A stretch of 64,000 nt of DNA from an uncultured Christensenellaceae bacterium (lineage in GTDB: Bacteria; Bacillota; Clostridia; Christensenellales; UBA3700), in assembly GCA_944376205.1 (NCBI GenBank), contig CALWBV010000008.1, forward strand, positions 1 through 64,000. Direction: 5' to 3'. Below are positions 7,599 through 16,769 of the stretch, in pieces. A program made the position numbers and the translations under genes. Numbering within the stretch: the stretch's first letter is position 1; each line of letters starts with the position of its first letter. The notes under the pieces were generated by a model. The model saw only the letters and a list, made by a program, of their open reading frames with translations, ran no database searches and had not been told where the DNA came from.

Positions 7599-7819
7599 TA
7601 ATTATAAATATTGATGTTATGTTGGCAAAACGCAAAATGAGCGTTACGGAATTGACTGAAAGAGTCGGTTTGACTATGGCAAATATTTCCCTGTTGAAAA
7701 ACGGTAAAGTGAAAGCCATCAAATTATCGACTCTCAACAAAATATGCGAAGTATTGGAGTGTCAACCGGGCGATATTTTAGAATATTCCGATAATAACGA
7801 CGATACAACAGGACAATAA
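7595..7819 (+). CDS. Small Cro/C1-type HTH regulator (YozG-like)
   Basis: A 74-residue DNA-binding protein made almost wholly of one HTH domain: MLAKRKMSVTELTERVGLT (residues 9-27), the recognition-helix region around MANISLLKNGKV, and CEVLECQPGDILEY near the end. This pattern is typical of the HTH_26 subfamily that pairs with DUF2975 membrane proteins. The ATG at 7595 overlaps the stop of the preceding gene by 4 bp and starts the domain at once. It probably regulates its own operon, which may include the two paralogous genes downstream. Confidence 0.88.
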   Translation: MIIINIDVMLAKRKMSVTELTERVGLTMANISLLKNGKVKAIKLSTLNKICEVLECQPGDILEYSDNNDDTTGQ

Positions 7820-7868
7820 TAAAACGGTTTGCGAGCATAAACGGAATAGGTAATGTAAGGAGAAAAAT

Positions 7869-8363
7869 ATGCAACTAACAAAGAAAAGAAGCGGAGTCCT
7901 TATCTTTTTCTTAATTTTATTAGCATTAATTGTCAGCTTTATAAGAATCTTTTTCGGATTAGCTGTTTATTATGGCATTAAATTTTCTGCAAGTTTGCTC
8001 CAAAATACTCAAGGATGGATAGAATATAATACAGAAATAGCCATTCCTCAAGACTTTCAGTTGGTATTTGAGTACAATGGAGATCATGGTTGGTCTCCGG
8101 GAAGAGCAGTTGAATACTATGTATTCAAGTTAGAAAATGAGCCGACAGAATGGCTTGAAGAAAATAAATTCTCAAATGAAGCCAATGAAGATTTTGAAGA
8201 AGTAATAAATAAATTTGTTCCTGAATCAATACAGACGGAGATATCTACTGAATATGTTCCCGATTTTACAGATACATATTATTGGCTAAAGGCTCCGGAT
8301 TTATATTATTTTGCATATCAACCCGACAGAATGATGCTTATGGTGTTTGCACAACCTTGGTAA
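7869..8363 (+). CDS. Membrane-anchored protein of unknown function, paralogue A
   Basis: 164 residues: a basic N-terminus, one membrane helix (about 12-36), then an extracytoplasmic acidic domain rich in Trp and Tyr. The domain shares a clear pattern with the next gene: WI..NT.I.IP near residue 53, Y.VFK...EP.EWLE, a stretch with YV.DF...YYWL.AP and a closing P-D-(R/K)-x3-(L/M)-x-V-(F/Y)-A-x-P-W. AAGGAG precedes the ATG. It lies 49 bp after the HTH gene. No known family recognised. Confidence 0.75.
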   Translation: MQLTKKRSGVLIFFLILLALIVSFIRIFFGLAVYYGIKFSASLLQNTQGWIEYNTEIAIPQDFQLVFEYNGDHGWSPGRAVEYYVFKLENEPTEWLEENKFSNEANEDFEEVINKFVPESIQTEISTEYVPDFTDTYYWLKAPDLYYFAYQPDRMMLMVFAQPW

Positions 8364-8430
8364 AATGCAACTTTAGGGGCAAGGCATTAGAAATGTTATA
8401 TAACGATACAATTAAAATACAGGAGTGAAA

Positions 8431-8910
8431 ATGCAAAAAACAAAAAAGAGAATATTGAGTTTCGTCATAGCCCTCATTATTATTGCAATCCTTGTTTTTA
8501 CGGTTCTGTTTGTATTTTTTGGAATTCCAGATTTGGGGAGAAAAGAAAATAGCGCCAGAAGATGGATAAAAGCCAATACCGATATCGAAATCCCCGAAAA
8601 CTCGAAAATGTTATATCGTTATGAAAATAAAGATGTATTTTTCCCTGTCCCCGGGCGACTTTCAGGATATTATGTTTTTAAGTTTGATTCCGAGCCTTCC
8701 GAATGGCTTGAACAAACTTCGTTTTCTAAAGAACCTGATAAAGAATTTGAAAGCGATTTTGATGTTCCCGATTGGATAATAGAAGAGCTTTCTGAAGACT
8801 ATATTGCAGACTTCGAAAAGCCCTATTATTGGCTCGACGCTCCAGAATTAATTTACTTTGTTTATATGCCCGATAAACTTATACTGATAGTGTATGCACA
8901 CCCCTGGTAA
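8431..8910 (+). CDS. Membrane-anchored protein of unknown function, paralogue B
   Basis: 159 residues with a basic start, one membrane helix (about 10-32) and an outer domain that is a diverged copy of the preceding gene's, ending in the same P-x-W. The start is set at ATG 8431 because AGGAG ends 5 bp before it; the GTG at 8425 overlaps that site. The tandem duplicates differ mostly in the middle acidic part. Their position behind a DUF2975/HTH pair suggests regulated envelope proteins, but the role is unknown. Confidence 0.75.
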   Translation: MQKTKKRILSFVIALIIIAILVFTVLFVFFGIPDLGRKENSARRWIKANTDIEIPENSKMLYRYENKDVFFPVPGRLSGYYVFKFDSEPSEWLEQTSFSKEPDKEFESDFDVPDWIIEELSEDYIADFEKPYYWLDAPELIYFVYMPDKLILIVYAHPW

Positions 8911-9017
8911 ATATCAACGCTCTGCAAGCCGTTTGCCTACGAATCGAGATTAAGCTAAATTACCAAAACCTCACATGCCTTATATTTTAACTTATTACAA
9001 CACCGTATAACAATTTG

Positions 9018-9050
9018 TATTGCGTAAAAATTAGAAATTTTTATGCAATA
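9018..9050 (-). terminator. Dyad after phoU (possible terminator)
   Basis: TATTGC-G-TAAAAATT and AATTTTTA-T-GCAATA form a long AT-rich hairpin starting 3 bp after the phoU stop. No clean T-run follows, so its strength as a terminator is uncertain. Confidence 0.45.
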
Positions 9051-9052
9051 CC

Positions 9053-9697
9053 CTATTGAAACTTGTTTCTTATTCCTTTATTCTCAAATTCCGTCCACTC
9101 GCATATATTTACGGCATGATCGCCTATGCGCTCATAATATTTTGCAATCATAAGCAATTGCGCAGCCTGATTTGCTTTATCAGGGTCTTTTTTTATAGTC
9201 TCAACAATCTCATCACACGAAAGTGTAAATAACAAGTCCATTTCATCATCAAGTTTTTCTGTCTTTTCCGCCAACGACGTATCCTCGTTTATGAGTGATT
9301 CAATTGAGTCTTTAACCATCTTTAACGCCAACGATGACATTTTGACTATATTCTTTGTCGATAATTTTGCGCAATCCAACGAAAGTGTAATATTTGCAAT
9401 ATCGGAAGCTTGATCGCCTATTCTTTCGATATCGGTTATTGCCTTTAGAATACATGATATTTCCCTAAAGTCTCGAGCAAAAGGTTGATTTCTCAAAAGC
9501 AAACGCATGCAACCGTGTTCGATATCCATTTCGGCATCGTCAACAAGTTTATCTGATTTTATTATTTGCATTGCGCTTTCTTTGTCTGACTTTAATATCA
9601 GTATATCTGTACCACGAAGCATTTCCATAACGGTCTCGCACATTTTTTTGAAATCGCTTTTTAATTTTTCAATATTACTATCAAGTGAATATTCCAT
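9053..9697 (-). CDS. phoU: Phosphate transport system regulator PhoU
   Basis: PhoU links the Pst transporter to the PhoR-type sensor and restrains phosphate uptake. The 214-residue product is two copies of the three-helix PhoU repeat, with the metal-binding-type motifs DxE..H (VDDAEMDIEHG) and RIGDQASDIA in the first copy and RIGDHAVNICEW in the second. It is last in the operon, 15 bp after pstB, with AGGAGG before the ATG. Confidence 0.95.
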   Translation of the reverse strand: MEYSLDSNIEKLKSDFKKMCETVMEMLRGTDILILKSDKESAMQIIKSDKLVDDAEMDIEHGCMRLLLRNQPFARDFREISCILKAITDIERIGDQASDIANITLSLDCAKLSTKNIVKMSSLALKMVKDSIESLINEDTSLAEKTEKLDDEMDLLFTLSCDEIVETIKKDPDKANQAAQLLMIAKYYERIGDHAVNICEWTEFENKGIRNKFQ

Positions 9698-9712
9698 TTT
9701 TCCTCCTTATTA

Positions 9713-10504
9713 TCAACCGAATCTTCCTGTGATGTAGCGTTCGGTTTGTTCTTTTGACGGTGCTGAAAATATCTTTTCCGTATCATCGAATTCTATTAAT
9801 TCTCCCAACAGAAAAAATCCTGTTTTATCTGAAATTCTTGCTGCTTGTTGCATATTGTGAGTCACCATGACTATTGTTACGTTTTGTTTCAACTGACTGC
9901 ACAACTCTTCGATTTTTGCAGTAGAAATAGGATCAAGTGCGCTTGTAGGCTCATCCATAAGCAATATCTGCGGTTCAACCGACAAAGCTCTAGCTATGCA
10001 CAATCTCTGCTGTTGTCCTCCTGATAATGCTAAAGCTGATTTATTGAGACAATCTTTCAATTCCTCCCACATTGCAGCACCCGTAAGAGATTTCTCTACT
10101 ATTTCATCAAGCGAAGTTTTATCCCTTATACCGTAAAGCCTCGGAGCGTAAGCTATATTATCATACACACTCATAGGAAAAGGGTTAGGTTTTTGAAAAA
10201 CCATTCCGACATTTTTTCTCAACATCTGTAAGGAAAATTTAGGAGCATATATATCCTGTCCGCCTATCTCGAATTTACCCTCGATTTTACATCCATCGAC
10301 AAGATCGTTCATGCGGTTTAGACATTTAAGAAGCGTAGACTTTCCGCATCCGGACGGACCTATAAAAGCTGTTATTTCTCCTTGAGATATTTTCATGTTT
10401 ATATTATTCAAAGCCTTAAATGCTCCATAATAGAGATTGACATTATTTATCTTAATCGCTTCCTGCGATAAATCGAATTTTTCCACTTCTTTTTTCTTTT
10501 TCAT
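9713..10504 (-). CDS. pstB: Phosphate ABC transporter ATP-binding protein PstB
   Basis: The cytoplasmic ATPase that powers phosphate import. The 263 residues include Walker [10 protein letters not shown] at 49-57, the ABC signature LSGGQQQR, Walker [12 protein letters not shown] and the switch histidine in VTHNM. The ATG overlaps the stop of the fused pstC-pstA gene (ATGA), so translation is coupled and one ATPase gene follows one fused permease gene. AAGGAG precedes the start. Confidence 0.97.
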   Translation of the reverse strand: MKKKKEVEKFDLSQEAIKINNVNLYYGAFKALNNINMKISQGEITAFIGPSGCGKSTLLKCLNRMNDLVDGCKIEGKFEIGGQDIYAPKFSLQMLRKNVGMVFQKPNPFPMSVYDNIAYAPRLYGIRDKTSLDEIVEKSLTGAAMWEELKDCLNKSALALSGGQQQRLCIARALSVEPQILLMDEPTSALDPISTAKIEELCSQLKQNVTIVMVTHNMQQAARISDKTGFFLLGELIEFDDTEKIFSAPSKEQTERYITGRFG

Positions 10505-12438
10505 TTTATTTTCTCCTTTTTAGGTGTAAAAGCAAATACCAGCATATTAATCACCGTGACAAGAATAATGAGTACAACCGCAGTGGCATAGGCTTCATTC
10601 ATATAAAGTCCCTCACTTACAAACATATACATCATTACGGCAAAACTGCTGCCGGGAGACATAATATCTTTTGGCATATTTCTTACCGAACCGGCTGTAA
10701 GAAGAAGTGCTGCCGATTCGCTTACTATACGACCGATACTTAAAATAGTTGCTGTGAGTATGCCTTTCATGGCTGACGGCAAAACAATTCTGAATACCGT
10801 ATGTACCTTACCTGCGCCCAACGCATAACTCGCTTCACGGTAAGCAAGCGGAACAGCCATAAGACTTTCCTCCACCGAGCGTATTACAGTGGGTAATATC
10901 ATTATTGACAAGGTTAGTCCGCCCGACATCAAACTATATCCAAGTCCCAACGCGTCATTAAAAACAATCACTCCGAAAAGTCCGAATACAATCGAAGGTA
11001 TACCTGACAAAGTATCAGTAAACAATCTTATTATTTTTACAAACTTATTGCTCTTTCCTGCATATTCTACCAAGTAAATAGCCGCACATATACCTATCGG
11101 AAGTGCTATTGCCAAAGCGATCAAAATGAGTGCGCCCGTACTGACAAATGCTGGTGCAAGGGATATTTTGCCAGATCCTGCTTTGCCGAAAAGGAAATTT
11201 ATTACTCCTATTTTTCTAAATGCTACAATTCCTTTAACAAATATGAAAATGAGTAAATAAGCTACTACTGCCAACATTATAATCACTGATCCACAGCAAA
11301 TATATTTTAACGTCTTATATAAACCGTTTTTTGCGATATATGTCCTGTTCCCACCGTCCTTGTTGAAAACTTTACCGAATTTGGCTGCTACTCTGTCACG
11401 GCAAGCTTTTAATTTACTTTTGACTTTTTCATTCGAAGCAATAAATTTATCGTTCAATCTATCGAAAAACATTACAACTTTGCAAGGCGTTTTTTGAGCT
11501 CTTCTTTCTGCCTTTTTTAGTTGTCTCAACTTTCTGCGTTCATCTTTTTCCCAAGTTTTTCCTGCGCTTTTTACATAATAAAGAATTCCGTTGAGAATCA
11601 ATATAAATATCAACAATACAAAACCTGTAGCAACAAGTGCACTGCGATGAATACCGCTAGCATACGACATATCCATGACTATATTACCCGTGAGCGTCAT
11701 AAAACCTTCAAACAATCCCTTGGGAAACTGAACTGAATTTCCCGCTACCATTATTACAGCCATCGTTTCGCCTACCGCTCTGCCTATCCCGAGTCCCAAT
11801 GCCGTCATTATTCCCGAAGACGCCCCGGGAACCATTACTTTGAATACGGTTTGTTCTTTGGTCATACCTAGCGCCAGTGACCCTTCGAAATATTTTGACG
11901 GAACAGATGAAAGTCCGTCTTTTGCCAAACTGGTTACCGTAGGCAATATCATTATTCCCAGCACGAGTGAAACTGCCAAAATTCCTGTACCGTTACCGTT
12001 AGGGCTAATTTTCGCAAGCAAAGGAACAATTTGTTTCAGCCCGAAATAACCGTAAACAACACTTGGAATGCCTGCAAGCAAACTTATAAGTTGAGTAAGC
12101 GGCATTTTTAGTCCTTTAGGACAAAAGTATACAAGAAATATCGCTATAGTTATTCCTAAAGAACCCCCTATGAGCAATGCTCCGCCGGTAGCTATTGTAG
12201 AGCCTACTATCATTGGCAATATTCCGAACTTTTCTGAAGCGGCTCCTTCATACCCGGGAGACCATACCTTTCCGAATAAAAATTTGAAAATGCCTATTTC
12301 TCTCATTGCAGGCAAACCTGCGTACAATAAATATCCTATTATAGATATTACGGAAACAATAGCAAAGAGGGCCGCCAAGGCAAATATTGTCTTGGCAACC
12401 CCCTCCTTTGTTATAGATAAATTACGTTTTTTGTCCAT
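10501..12438 (-). CDS. Fused phosphate permease PstC-PstA
   Basis: One 645-residue reading frame holds both membrane subunits of the Pst importer, which are normally separate proteins of about 300 residues. Residues 1-295 are PstC-like, with the EAA-type loop [29 protein letters not shown] spread over about 180-210. Residues about 295-365 are a strongly basic cytoplasmic linker ([20 protein letters not shown]). Residues 370-645 are PstA-like, with [21 protein letters not shown] as its loop. No stop or frameshift interrupts the join. No Shine-Dalgarno site is evident before ATG 12438, which lies 7 bp after pstS, so coupling to pstS translation is likely. Confidence 0.93.
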   Translation of the reverse strand: MDKKRNLSITKEGVAKTIFALAALFAIVSVISIIGYLLYAGLPAMREIGIFKFLFGKVWSPGYEGAASEKFGILPMIVGSTIATGGALLIGGSLGITIAIFLVYFCPKGLKMPLTQLISLLAGIPSVVYGYFGLKQIVPLLAKISPNGNGTGILAVSLVLGIMILPTVTSLAKDGLSSVPSKYFEGSLALGMTKEQTVFKVMVPGASSGIMTALGLGIGRAVGETMAVIMVAGNSVQFPKGLFEGFMTLTGNIVMDMSYASGIHRSALVATGFVLLIFILILNGILYYVKSAGKTWEKDERRKLRQLKKAERRAQKTPCKVVMFFDRLNDKFIASNEKVKSKLKACRDRVAAKFGKVFNKDGGNRTYIAKNGLYKTLKYICCGSVIIMLAVVAYLLIFIFVKGIVAFRKIGVINFLFGKAGSGKISLAPAFVSTGALILIALAIALPIGICAAIYLVEYAGKSNKFVKIIRLFTDTLSGIPSIVFGLFGVIVFNDALGLGYSLMSGGLTLSIMILPTVIRSVEESLMAVPLAYREASYALGAGKVHTVFRIVLPSAMKGILTATILSIGRIVSESAALLLTAGSVRNMPKDIMSPGSSFAVMMYMFVSEGLYMNEAYATAVVLIILVTVINMLVFAFTPKKEKIK

Positions 12439-12445
12439 ATGTGTA

Positions 12446-13261
12446 TTAGATTATACAACCGAAATCTCTTATGATTTCCTTACCTTGTTCGCTAGCAATA
12501 AAATCGAGGAATGCCTGTGCAGACTCACTGAGCGTTACGCCCTTCTTTGTTGCAAGCACAAAAGGTCTTTGAAGCTTGTAGGTGCCGGCTTTGATATTTT
12601 CAACTGTCGCTTCAACGCCATCGAGAGAAACTGCTTTTACTCTGTCGTTGAGCGAACCGAGAGAAATGTATCCCATTACGTTTTCAGCTCCTGCAACTCT
12701 TTCTATAACACTGCCGGTTTGATCCATATTTTCACCTTTGAGTTCTTTGAGCTCTTTAAGACTATTGCCTTCTGCGTTTTTGATAAGTTCGTTAAAACCG
12801 TCTCTAGTACCGCTTCCGTTTGAACGGTTTACGGGAGTATTTATCGAACCGATTGCCGTACCGTTTGCATAGAGATTATAGACCTCTTCAGATGTAACGT
12901 TTTCCAACGTTGACTTATTGTTGACTATAATAGCAATACCGTCTTTACAGATTTCTATAGAATTCAAAGTCTTCAATTCTTCTTCTTTCAAAGCTCTCGA
13001 CGACATACCGATTTCACATGCTCCTTTCTGAGCGTCGGCAATGCCTTGAGACGAACCCGAACCAGTGATAAGAATACTTACGTTTGTATTTTGCTTTTCA
13101 AATTCTTCGGCAAGTTTTTCAATCAAAGGAGTAAGAGAAGTCGAACCTGTAATAATAACTTCTTCTTTACCTGTATTGCCGCAAGCGGTCAATACTGACG
13201 TGCAAACTACTGCCGTCACTACACATAAAATCAATGCTACAATAAACTTTCTTTTTTTCAT
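12446..13261 (-). CDS. pstS: Phosphate-binding lipoprotein PstS
   Basis: The extracytoplasmic phosphate receptor for the Pst importer. The signal peptide ends in lipobox LTAC with lipidated Cys27. The 271-residue protein has PBP-like phosphate motifs: TGSTSLTPL near 38-46, ITGSGSSQGIADAQ near 66-79 and NRSNGSGTRDGF near 145-156. It is the first gene of the pst operon, and a Pho-box-like repeat lies about 60-95 bp upstream of the start. Confidence 0.95.
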   Translation of the reverse strand: MKKRKFIVALILCVVTAVVCTSVLTACGNTGKEEVIITGSTSLTPLIEKLAEEFEKQNTNVSILITGSGSSQGIADAQKGACEIGMSSRALKEEELKTLNSIEICKDGIAIIVNNKSTLENVTSEEVYNLYANGTAIGSINTPVNRSNGSGTRDGFNELIKNAEGNSLKELKELKGENMDQTGSVIERVAGAENVMGYISLGSLNDRVKAVSLDGVEATVENIKAGTYKLQRPFVLATKKGVTLSESAQAFLDFIASEQGKEIIRDFGCII

Positions 13262-13290
13262 GTTTTTACCTCCATTTATCTTACGATTTT

Positions 13291-13356
13291 ATTGTAGCAA
13301 ACAAAATTATTTGTGACTATCTGTAAATAGTCAGCCGACTGTAAGTTTTGTGTAAG
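13291..13356 (-). promoter_or_regulatory. pstS promoter with Pho-box-like repeats
   Basis: On the minus strand CTTACAC-AAAA-CTTACAG (13356-13339) gives two 7-bp half-sites at an 11-bp period, the geometry of PhoB/PhoP sites. A third TTTACAG lies at 13327-13321. A -10-like TACAAT sits at 13296-13291 without a consensus -35, as expected for an activated promoter. Confidence 0.7.
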
Positions 13357-13417
13357 TATGCTTTTTTATTTTGAACGCTTTTCGGAAATATTAATTTACA
13401 TGTGTAGTTTCTTTTAA

Positions 13418-13452
13418 TAAAAAAACCGACAGCCTCTGATTTCGAGCTGTCG
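13418..13452 (-). terminator. Terminator after the sialidase-like operon
   Basis: On the minus strand CGACAGC and GCTGTCG pair around 12 nt and are followed by GTTTTTTT. It lies about 57 bp after the stop at 13509. Confidence 0.85.
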
Positions 13453-13508
13453 ATTCGTTAATGTAATTATTTTCAAATTAAAATAAGCAACAAATTTATA
13501 TTTGTATT

Positions 13509-14036
13509 TTACAAAGTCTCATCACTTTGATCAGATTTGTCTTCTGCCAACGAGTCGCCCTTTTGTTCAGACTCTTGCAACCCGTTTTCCAATGCAAATC
13601 TTTCCAAATCTTCAAGAGTAATTTCGTCTGATTTAACAGTATTTTCTTTGTCTTTACGTTTTTGTTCCCTGTCTTGATACTCCTCGTATTTTTTGAGAAT
13701 ATCGAGAAGATACTCTTTTTTTGAAACGTTGCTTTTTTCGTTTTCGATAAGATTGAGATAATCGTTGATTTCTTTCACATCTTCGTCTGTCATAAATCTC
13801 GACTTATAACGTCTGTTTTCTATCGGCATAATAATTATATTACACGTAAGATAAAATACAAAGATTCCCAAAAGTATGACATCGAGAATAAATCCTATTA
13901 CGTCAGTTTTGATTACAGAATATACGAATACGCCTATCGTAAGCGCAGCAAGAATTGCCAAAATGGTTATTCTGATTTTAACGTTGTCCTTAAGAACTTC
14001 CCTGTTGAGTTTGTCAAGATCACCGACTCTTTTCAT
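13509..14036 (-). CDS. Membrane protein with acidic coiled-coil tail, unknown
   Basis: 175 residues: two membrane helices (about 22-43 and 47-69) with a short hairpin between them, then a highly charged C-terminal half with likely coiled coil (EEYQDREQKRKDKENTVK) and an acidic end. GTGAGGAC precedes the ATG. It follows the sialidase-like gene by 24 bp and shares its terminator, so the two are probably co-transcribed. Family not recognised. Confidence 0.7.
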   Translation of the reverse strand: MKRVGDLDKLNREVLKDNVKIRITILAILAALTIGVFVYSVIKTDVIGFILDVILLGIFVFYLTCNIIIMPIENRRYKSRFMTDEDVKEINDYLNLIENEKSNVSKKEYLLDILKKYEEYQDREQKRKDKENTVKSDEITLEDLERFALENGLQESEQKGDSLAEDKSDQSDETL

Positions 14037-14060
14037 TTGTCCTCACCCTTATGTATAAAA

Positions 14061-15386
14061 TTAAATCACGTCATTTATCTTGAATTTTGCCTGCATAATG
14101 TAAGGATATCTGGCTGTAGGAGAAAAATATCCGTATGAATCCGTGATGACGGTGCCGTCATCGAGAATTACAACTCCGCTGTATCCGCAATCGGCTTTTT
14201 TATAATTTTTGCCTAAAATCAAGACTTTGTCGCCGTAGGTATATTCAGTTGAGTCCTCCTTGGAAAAACTCATAAGATCTTCAAAATCTCCTATCCATGC
14301 GACCCAGCCATCGGTAAGATATTTTTCAGGCGAAAGCGCACTCTTTTTGAACTTGTCTCCGTTGGAGAGATATTGACGGAAGCTGATTATAACTTTACCG
14401 CTTACAGGATCGTATTCTGCCTTATGCCTGTCTCCCGTAAGGCAATTGGGCAGTTCTTTAGGTTGAGTCCAACTCTCTCCCTCATCGTAAGAATAGCAAA
14501 TCACCGAATTGCTTACACGGTTATTCGCACGGGCAATAAGAATAAGACAATCGTTTTCGGGATTACGGATTATTTCTATTTCGCACATACCGTATTTCTC
14601 TTCGAGTTCTCTGTGCTTTTCCAAAAGTCTGACAGGTTCGCTCCATACGGGCTCATTATCCTCGTCAAAAGTGAGATACGTCGCATAATTGACAAACGCT
14701 TCGCCTCCGTCCATACCGTACTCGCTTGCACCTCTGTGGAAAGTACCGAGCCATTTATCTATATAGTTGCCGTCCTCATCTTTAAGTTGAGTGAGACTGC
14801 TCATAGCGACGATAGCATCGTATGCCGCATATTCGTCGGTGCCCAAAGAAGCATTCTTGTCTTCCGCCCATTTTTGTCCGAAAAAGTTGGAAAACTCCGT
14901 CCATGTTGCGCCGTTATTAGTCGAGATTGAGCAATTGAATCCGTCGGGCATCAGATTGACGTCGCTCCAATAAGGACTGCCGGACGTGAGCACTAAAACA
15001 GAGGTGCCGTCAGTCTTATGAATATTATACACGCAGGGCGTCTCCTGCGACTTTTCCCATGATGACGGAGTGTCGGTTATATCCTGCCAACTCTCCCCCA
15101 AATCCTCGCTGTACTTGCCTATAATAGCTCCTTTGCCGTGTCCCGAAGGATAAAAAGTCAAGAGTTTTCCGTCATCGGTAAGAACAAGGTCGGGGTGTCC
15201 GAGATAAGTGTTTTGTTTATCTATCACAGAAGTATATTCACTGTTTAGTCTGTCTATCGGAATTTCGAGAAAAGTCTTGACGTTCTTCAACGTAAATAAA
15301 TGTACGCACAATAATATTATTCCGATAATCAGCACAGGAACCACTATTGACGTAATTATTTTTTTCGTTTTGCTCATTTCTGCCAT
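14061..15386 (-). CDS. Membrane-anchored sialidase-like (BNR/Asp-box) protein
   Basis: A predicted exo-alpha-sialidase-type six-bladed propeller held outside the cell by an N-terminal membrane helix (about residues 9-31). Three Asp boxes are visible: YSEDLGESWQDI, CSISTNNGATWTEF and ICYSYDEGESWTQP. Arg-rich strands near TFHRGASEYGMDGGEA and FRQYLSNGD are candidates for the carboxylate-binding arginine triad. The start is set at ATG 15386 because GAGG lies just upstream; an in-frame start exists at 15422. BNR proteins also include non-sialidase glycosidases, so activity on sialic acid is likely but not proved. Confidence 0.8.
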   Translation of the reverse strand: MAEMSKTKKIITSIVVPVLIIGIILLCVHLFTLKNVKTFLEIPIDRLNSEYTSVIDKQNTYLGHPDLVLTDDGKLLTFYPSGHGKGAIIGKYSEDLGESWQDITDTPSSWEKSQETPCVYNIHKTDGTSVLVLTSGSPYWSDVNLMPDGFNCSISTNNGATWTEFSNFFGQKWAEDKNASLGTDEYAAYDAIVAMSSLTQLKDEDGNYIDKWLGTFHRGASEYGMDGGEAFVNYATYLTFDEDNEPVWSEPVRLLEKHRELEEKYGMCEIEIIRNPENDCLILIARANNRVSNSVICYSYDEGESWTQPKELPNCLTGDRHKAEYDPVSGKVIISFRQYLSNGDKFKKSALSPEKYLTDGWVAWIGDFEDLMSFSKEDSTEYTYGDKVLILGKNYKKADCGYSGVVILDDGTVITDSYGYFSPTARYPYIMQAKFKINDVI

Positions 15387-15640
15387 ATATACCTCATAAA
15401 ATGCCGCACCTGAATAACTCAACGTTTTTCAGCCGTATAATAAATTATACACGCTTTCGTAATCCTAAAAGATTATGTGTCAGATGACGTGCTTGACGGC
15501 ATATTGTGCAATTAAAGAGGCAATGCCATTGCAACAATTTGAATTATTCAGGTACGGTATATACTATCGATATTATATTAAAAATAATATAAAAAGTCAA
15601 TAGCAAGCAACTTATTATAGGCATTAGGTGACATTCACAG

Positions 15641-15669
15641 TTGACAATATTAGCGCTTGGGTGTATCAT
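15641..15669 (+). promoter_or_regulatory. Promoter of the YqeY-like gene
   Basis: TTGACA (15641-15646), 17 bp, TATCAT (15664-15669). It lies about 37 bp before the ATG. Confidence 0.8.
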
Positions 15670-15705
15670 TTTATAAGAAAGTCAAACTAATCAGCGAGGT
15701 AAAAG

Positions 15706-16134
15706 ATGGATATAGATTTTTTTAAGAAAGAAAAAATTGCAAAAATGAAAGAAAAAAACAGCGACGCTGTGTCCGCACTCAACGTGGTTATCAACAAAAT
15801 AATGTTGGCGACTATCGAAAAGCGAGCTAAAAACGAAACTCTTGCCGAAGGAGATATCCTTTCTATTCTTCAAAAGACAGAGAAAGAACTCCTTGAAGAA
15901 AAAAGCGGATATGAAAAAGCAGGCGCAAACTATGTCGACAAAGTAAAGAGTCTCGACGTACAGATTGCAACTGTAAAAAGTTATCTTCCCTCTCTTATGA
16001 GCAAGGAGGAAATCAAAGAAGTTATACTCTCACTCGATGATAAATCGGTCCCCTCTGTAATGCGCCATTTCAAAGCAAACTACAACGGAAAATGCGACAT
16101 GAAAGTCGTCAATGAAGTATTAAGAAGTCTTTGA
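15706..16134 (+). CDS. GatB/YqeY domain protein
   Basis: The 142-residue protein consists only of the YqeY fold: an N-terminal helical half (residues 1-90, with ALNVVINKIMLATIEKRA) and a C-terminal helical half that resembles the tRNA-binding tail of GatB (SYLPSLMSKEEIKEVI..., then SVPSVMRHFKANYNGKCDMKVVNEVL). Stand-alone YqeY proteins are widespread in Bacillota; a link to tRNA amidation has been proposed but the exact role is not settled. It has its own promoter and terminator. Confidence 0.92.
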   Translation: MDIDFFKKEKIAKMKEKNSDAVSALNVVINKIMLATIEKRAKNETLAEGDILSILQKTEKELLEEKSGYEKAGANYVDKVKSLDVQIATVKSYLPSLMSKEEIKEVILSLDDKSVPSVMRHFKANYNGKCDMKVVNEVLRSL

Positions 16135-16160
16135 TAACAGCTCTTTACAATAACGATTAC

Positions 16161-16192
16161 AAAAAAAATGCACGGTTTCGTGCTTTTTTTTT
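16161..16192 (+). terminator. Terminator of the YqeY-like gene
   Basis: GCAC (16170-16173) and GTGC (16180-16183) form a short hairpin flanked by A-run and T8 tract, 30 bp after the stop. Confidence 0.7.
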
Positions 16193-16262
16193 ATTTTCCC
16201 CGATACAACGAAATTTATCATTTTTACATCCCAACCTCATTGAGTCTTGATTTTTTTATACA

Positions 16263-16769
16263 TCATATAAATCTGCACAAAATGCACGAAGCCACGGCGC
16301 CCACATAACACGCAACCAACGATATAGGTATGGCATAGCGTAATCTCTTTACTTTCGTTGTGGAAAAATAAACAGTGCCTACATAAAAAACCGTTTCGCT
16401 TGCGCCGACTATGACGGAAGCGCATCTTGCGATATAGCTGTCTACCCCGTAATTTTCGTAAATTCCTTCCAGAAGCGCCAGCGACCCGTTGCCGGAAAGA
16501 GGACGAATAATGAGGATTTCGCAAAGTTCCGACGGCATTCCCAAAAACGTCAACACGGGCGACATGATTTTTGCCAGATAACTGTTAAGTCCGCTGAGCG
16601 AAAATAATTCGACCGCAATCAATACTGCGCAAATATACGGAAAAATAGAAAGAATAAGAGTTATACTCTCCTTGCTTCCCTTAACAAAACTGTCATAGAC
16701 AGGCACCTTTTTTATAAACGCCCATATAATAACTATACCGATAAAGGCAGGAAGAATATATTTGCTCAT
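16263..16769 (-). CDS. spmB: Spore maturation protein SpmB-like
   Basis: A 168-residue polytopic membrane protein with the nucleoside-recognition (Gate) domain found in SpmB: PVYDSFVKGSKESITLILSIFPYICAVLIA, then SELCEILIIRPLSGNGSLALLEGI and SVIVGASETVFYVGTVYF. In Bacillus SpmA and SpmB act together in spore core dehydration and heat resistance. The start overlaps the end of spmA by 4 bp. Presence of the pair hints at an endospore-forming ancestry, but spmAB also occur in non-sporulating Clostridia. Confidence 0.9.
   Translation of the reverse strand: MSKYILPAFIGIVIIWAFIKKVPVYDSFVKGSKESITLILSIFPYICAVLIAVELFSLSGLNSYLAKIMSPVLTFLGMPSELCEILIIRPLSGNGSLALLEGIYENYGVDSYIARCASVIVGASETVFYVGTVYFSTTKVKRLRYAIPISLVACYVGAVASCILCRFI

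Noticed and set aside
15560..15600. AT-rich palindrome before the YqeY promoter
   Set aside because: ATATTAT/ATAATAT arms are short and pure A/T, easily due to chance.
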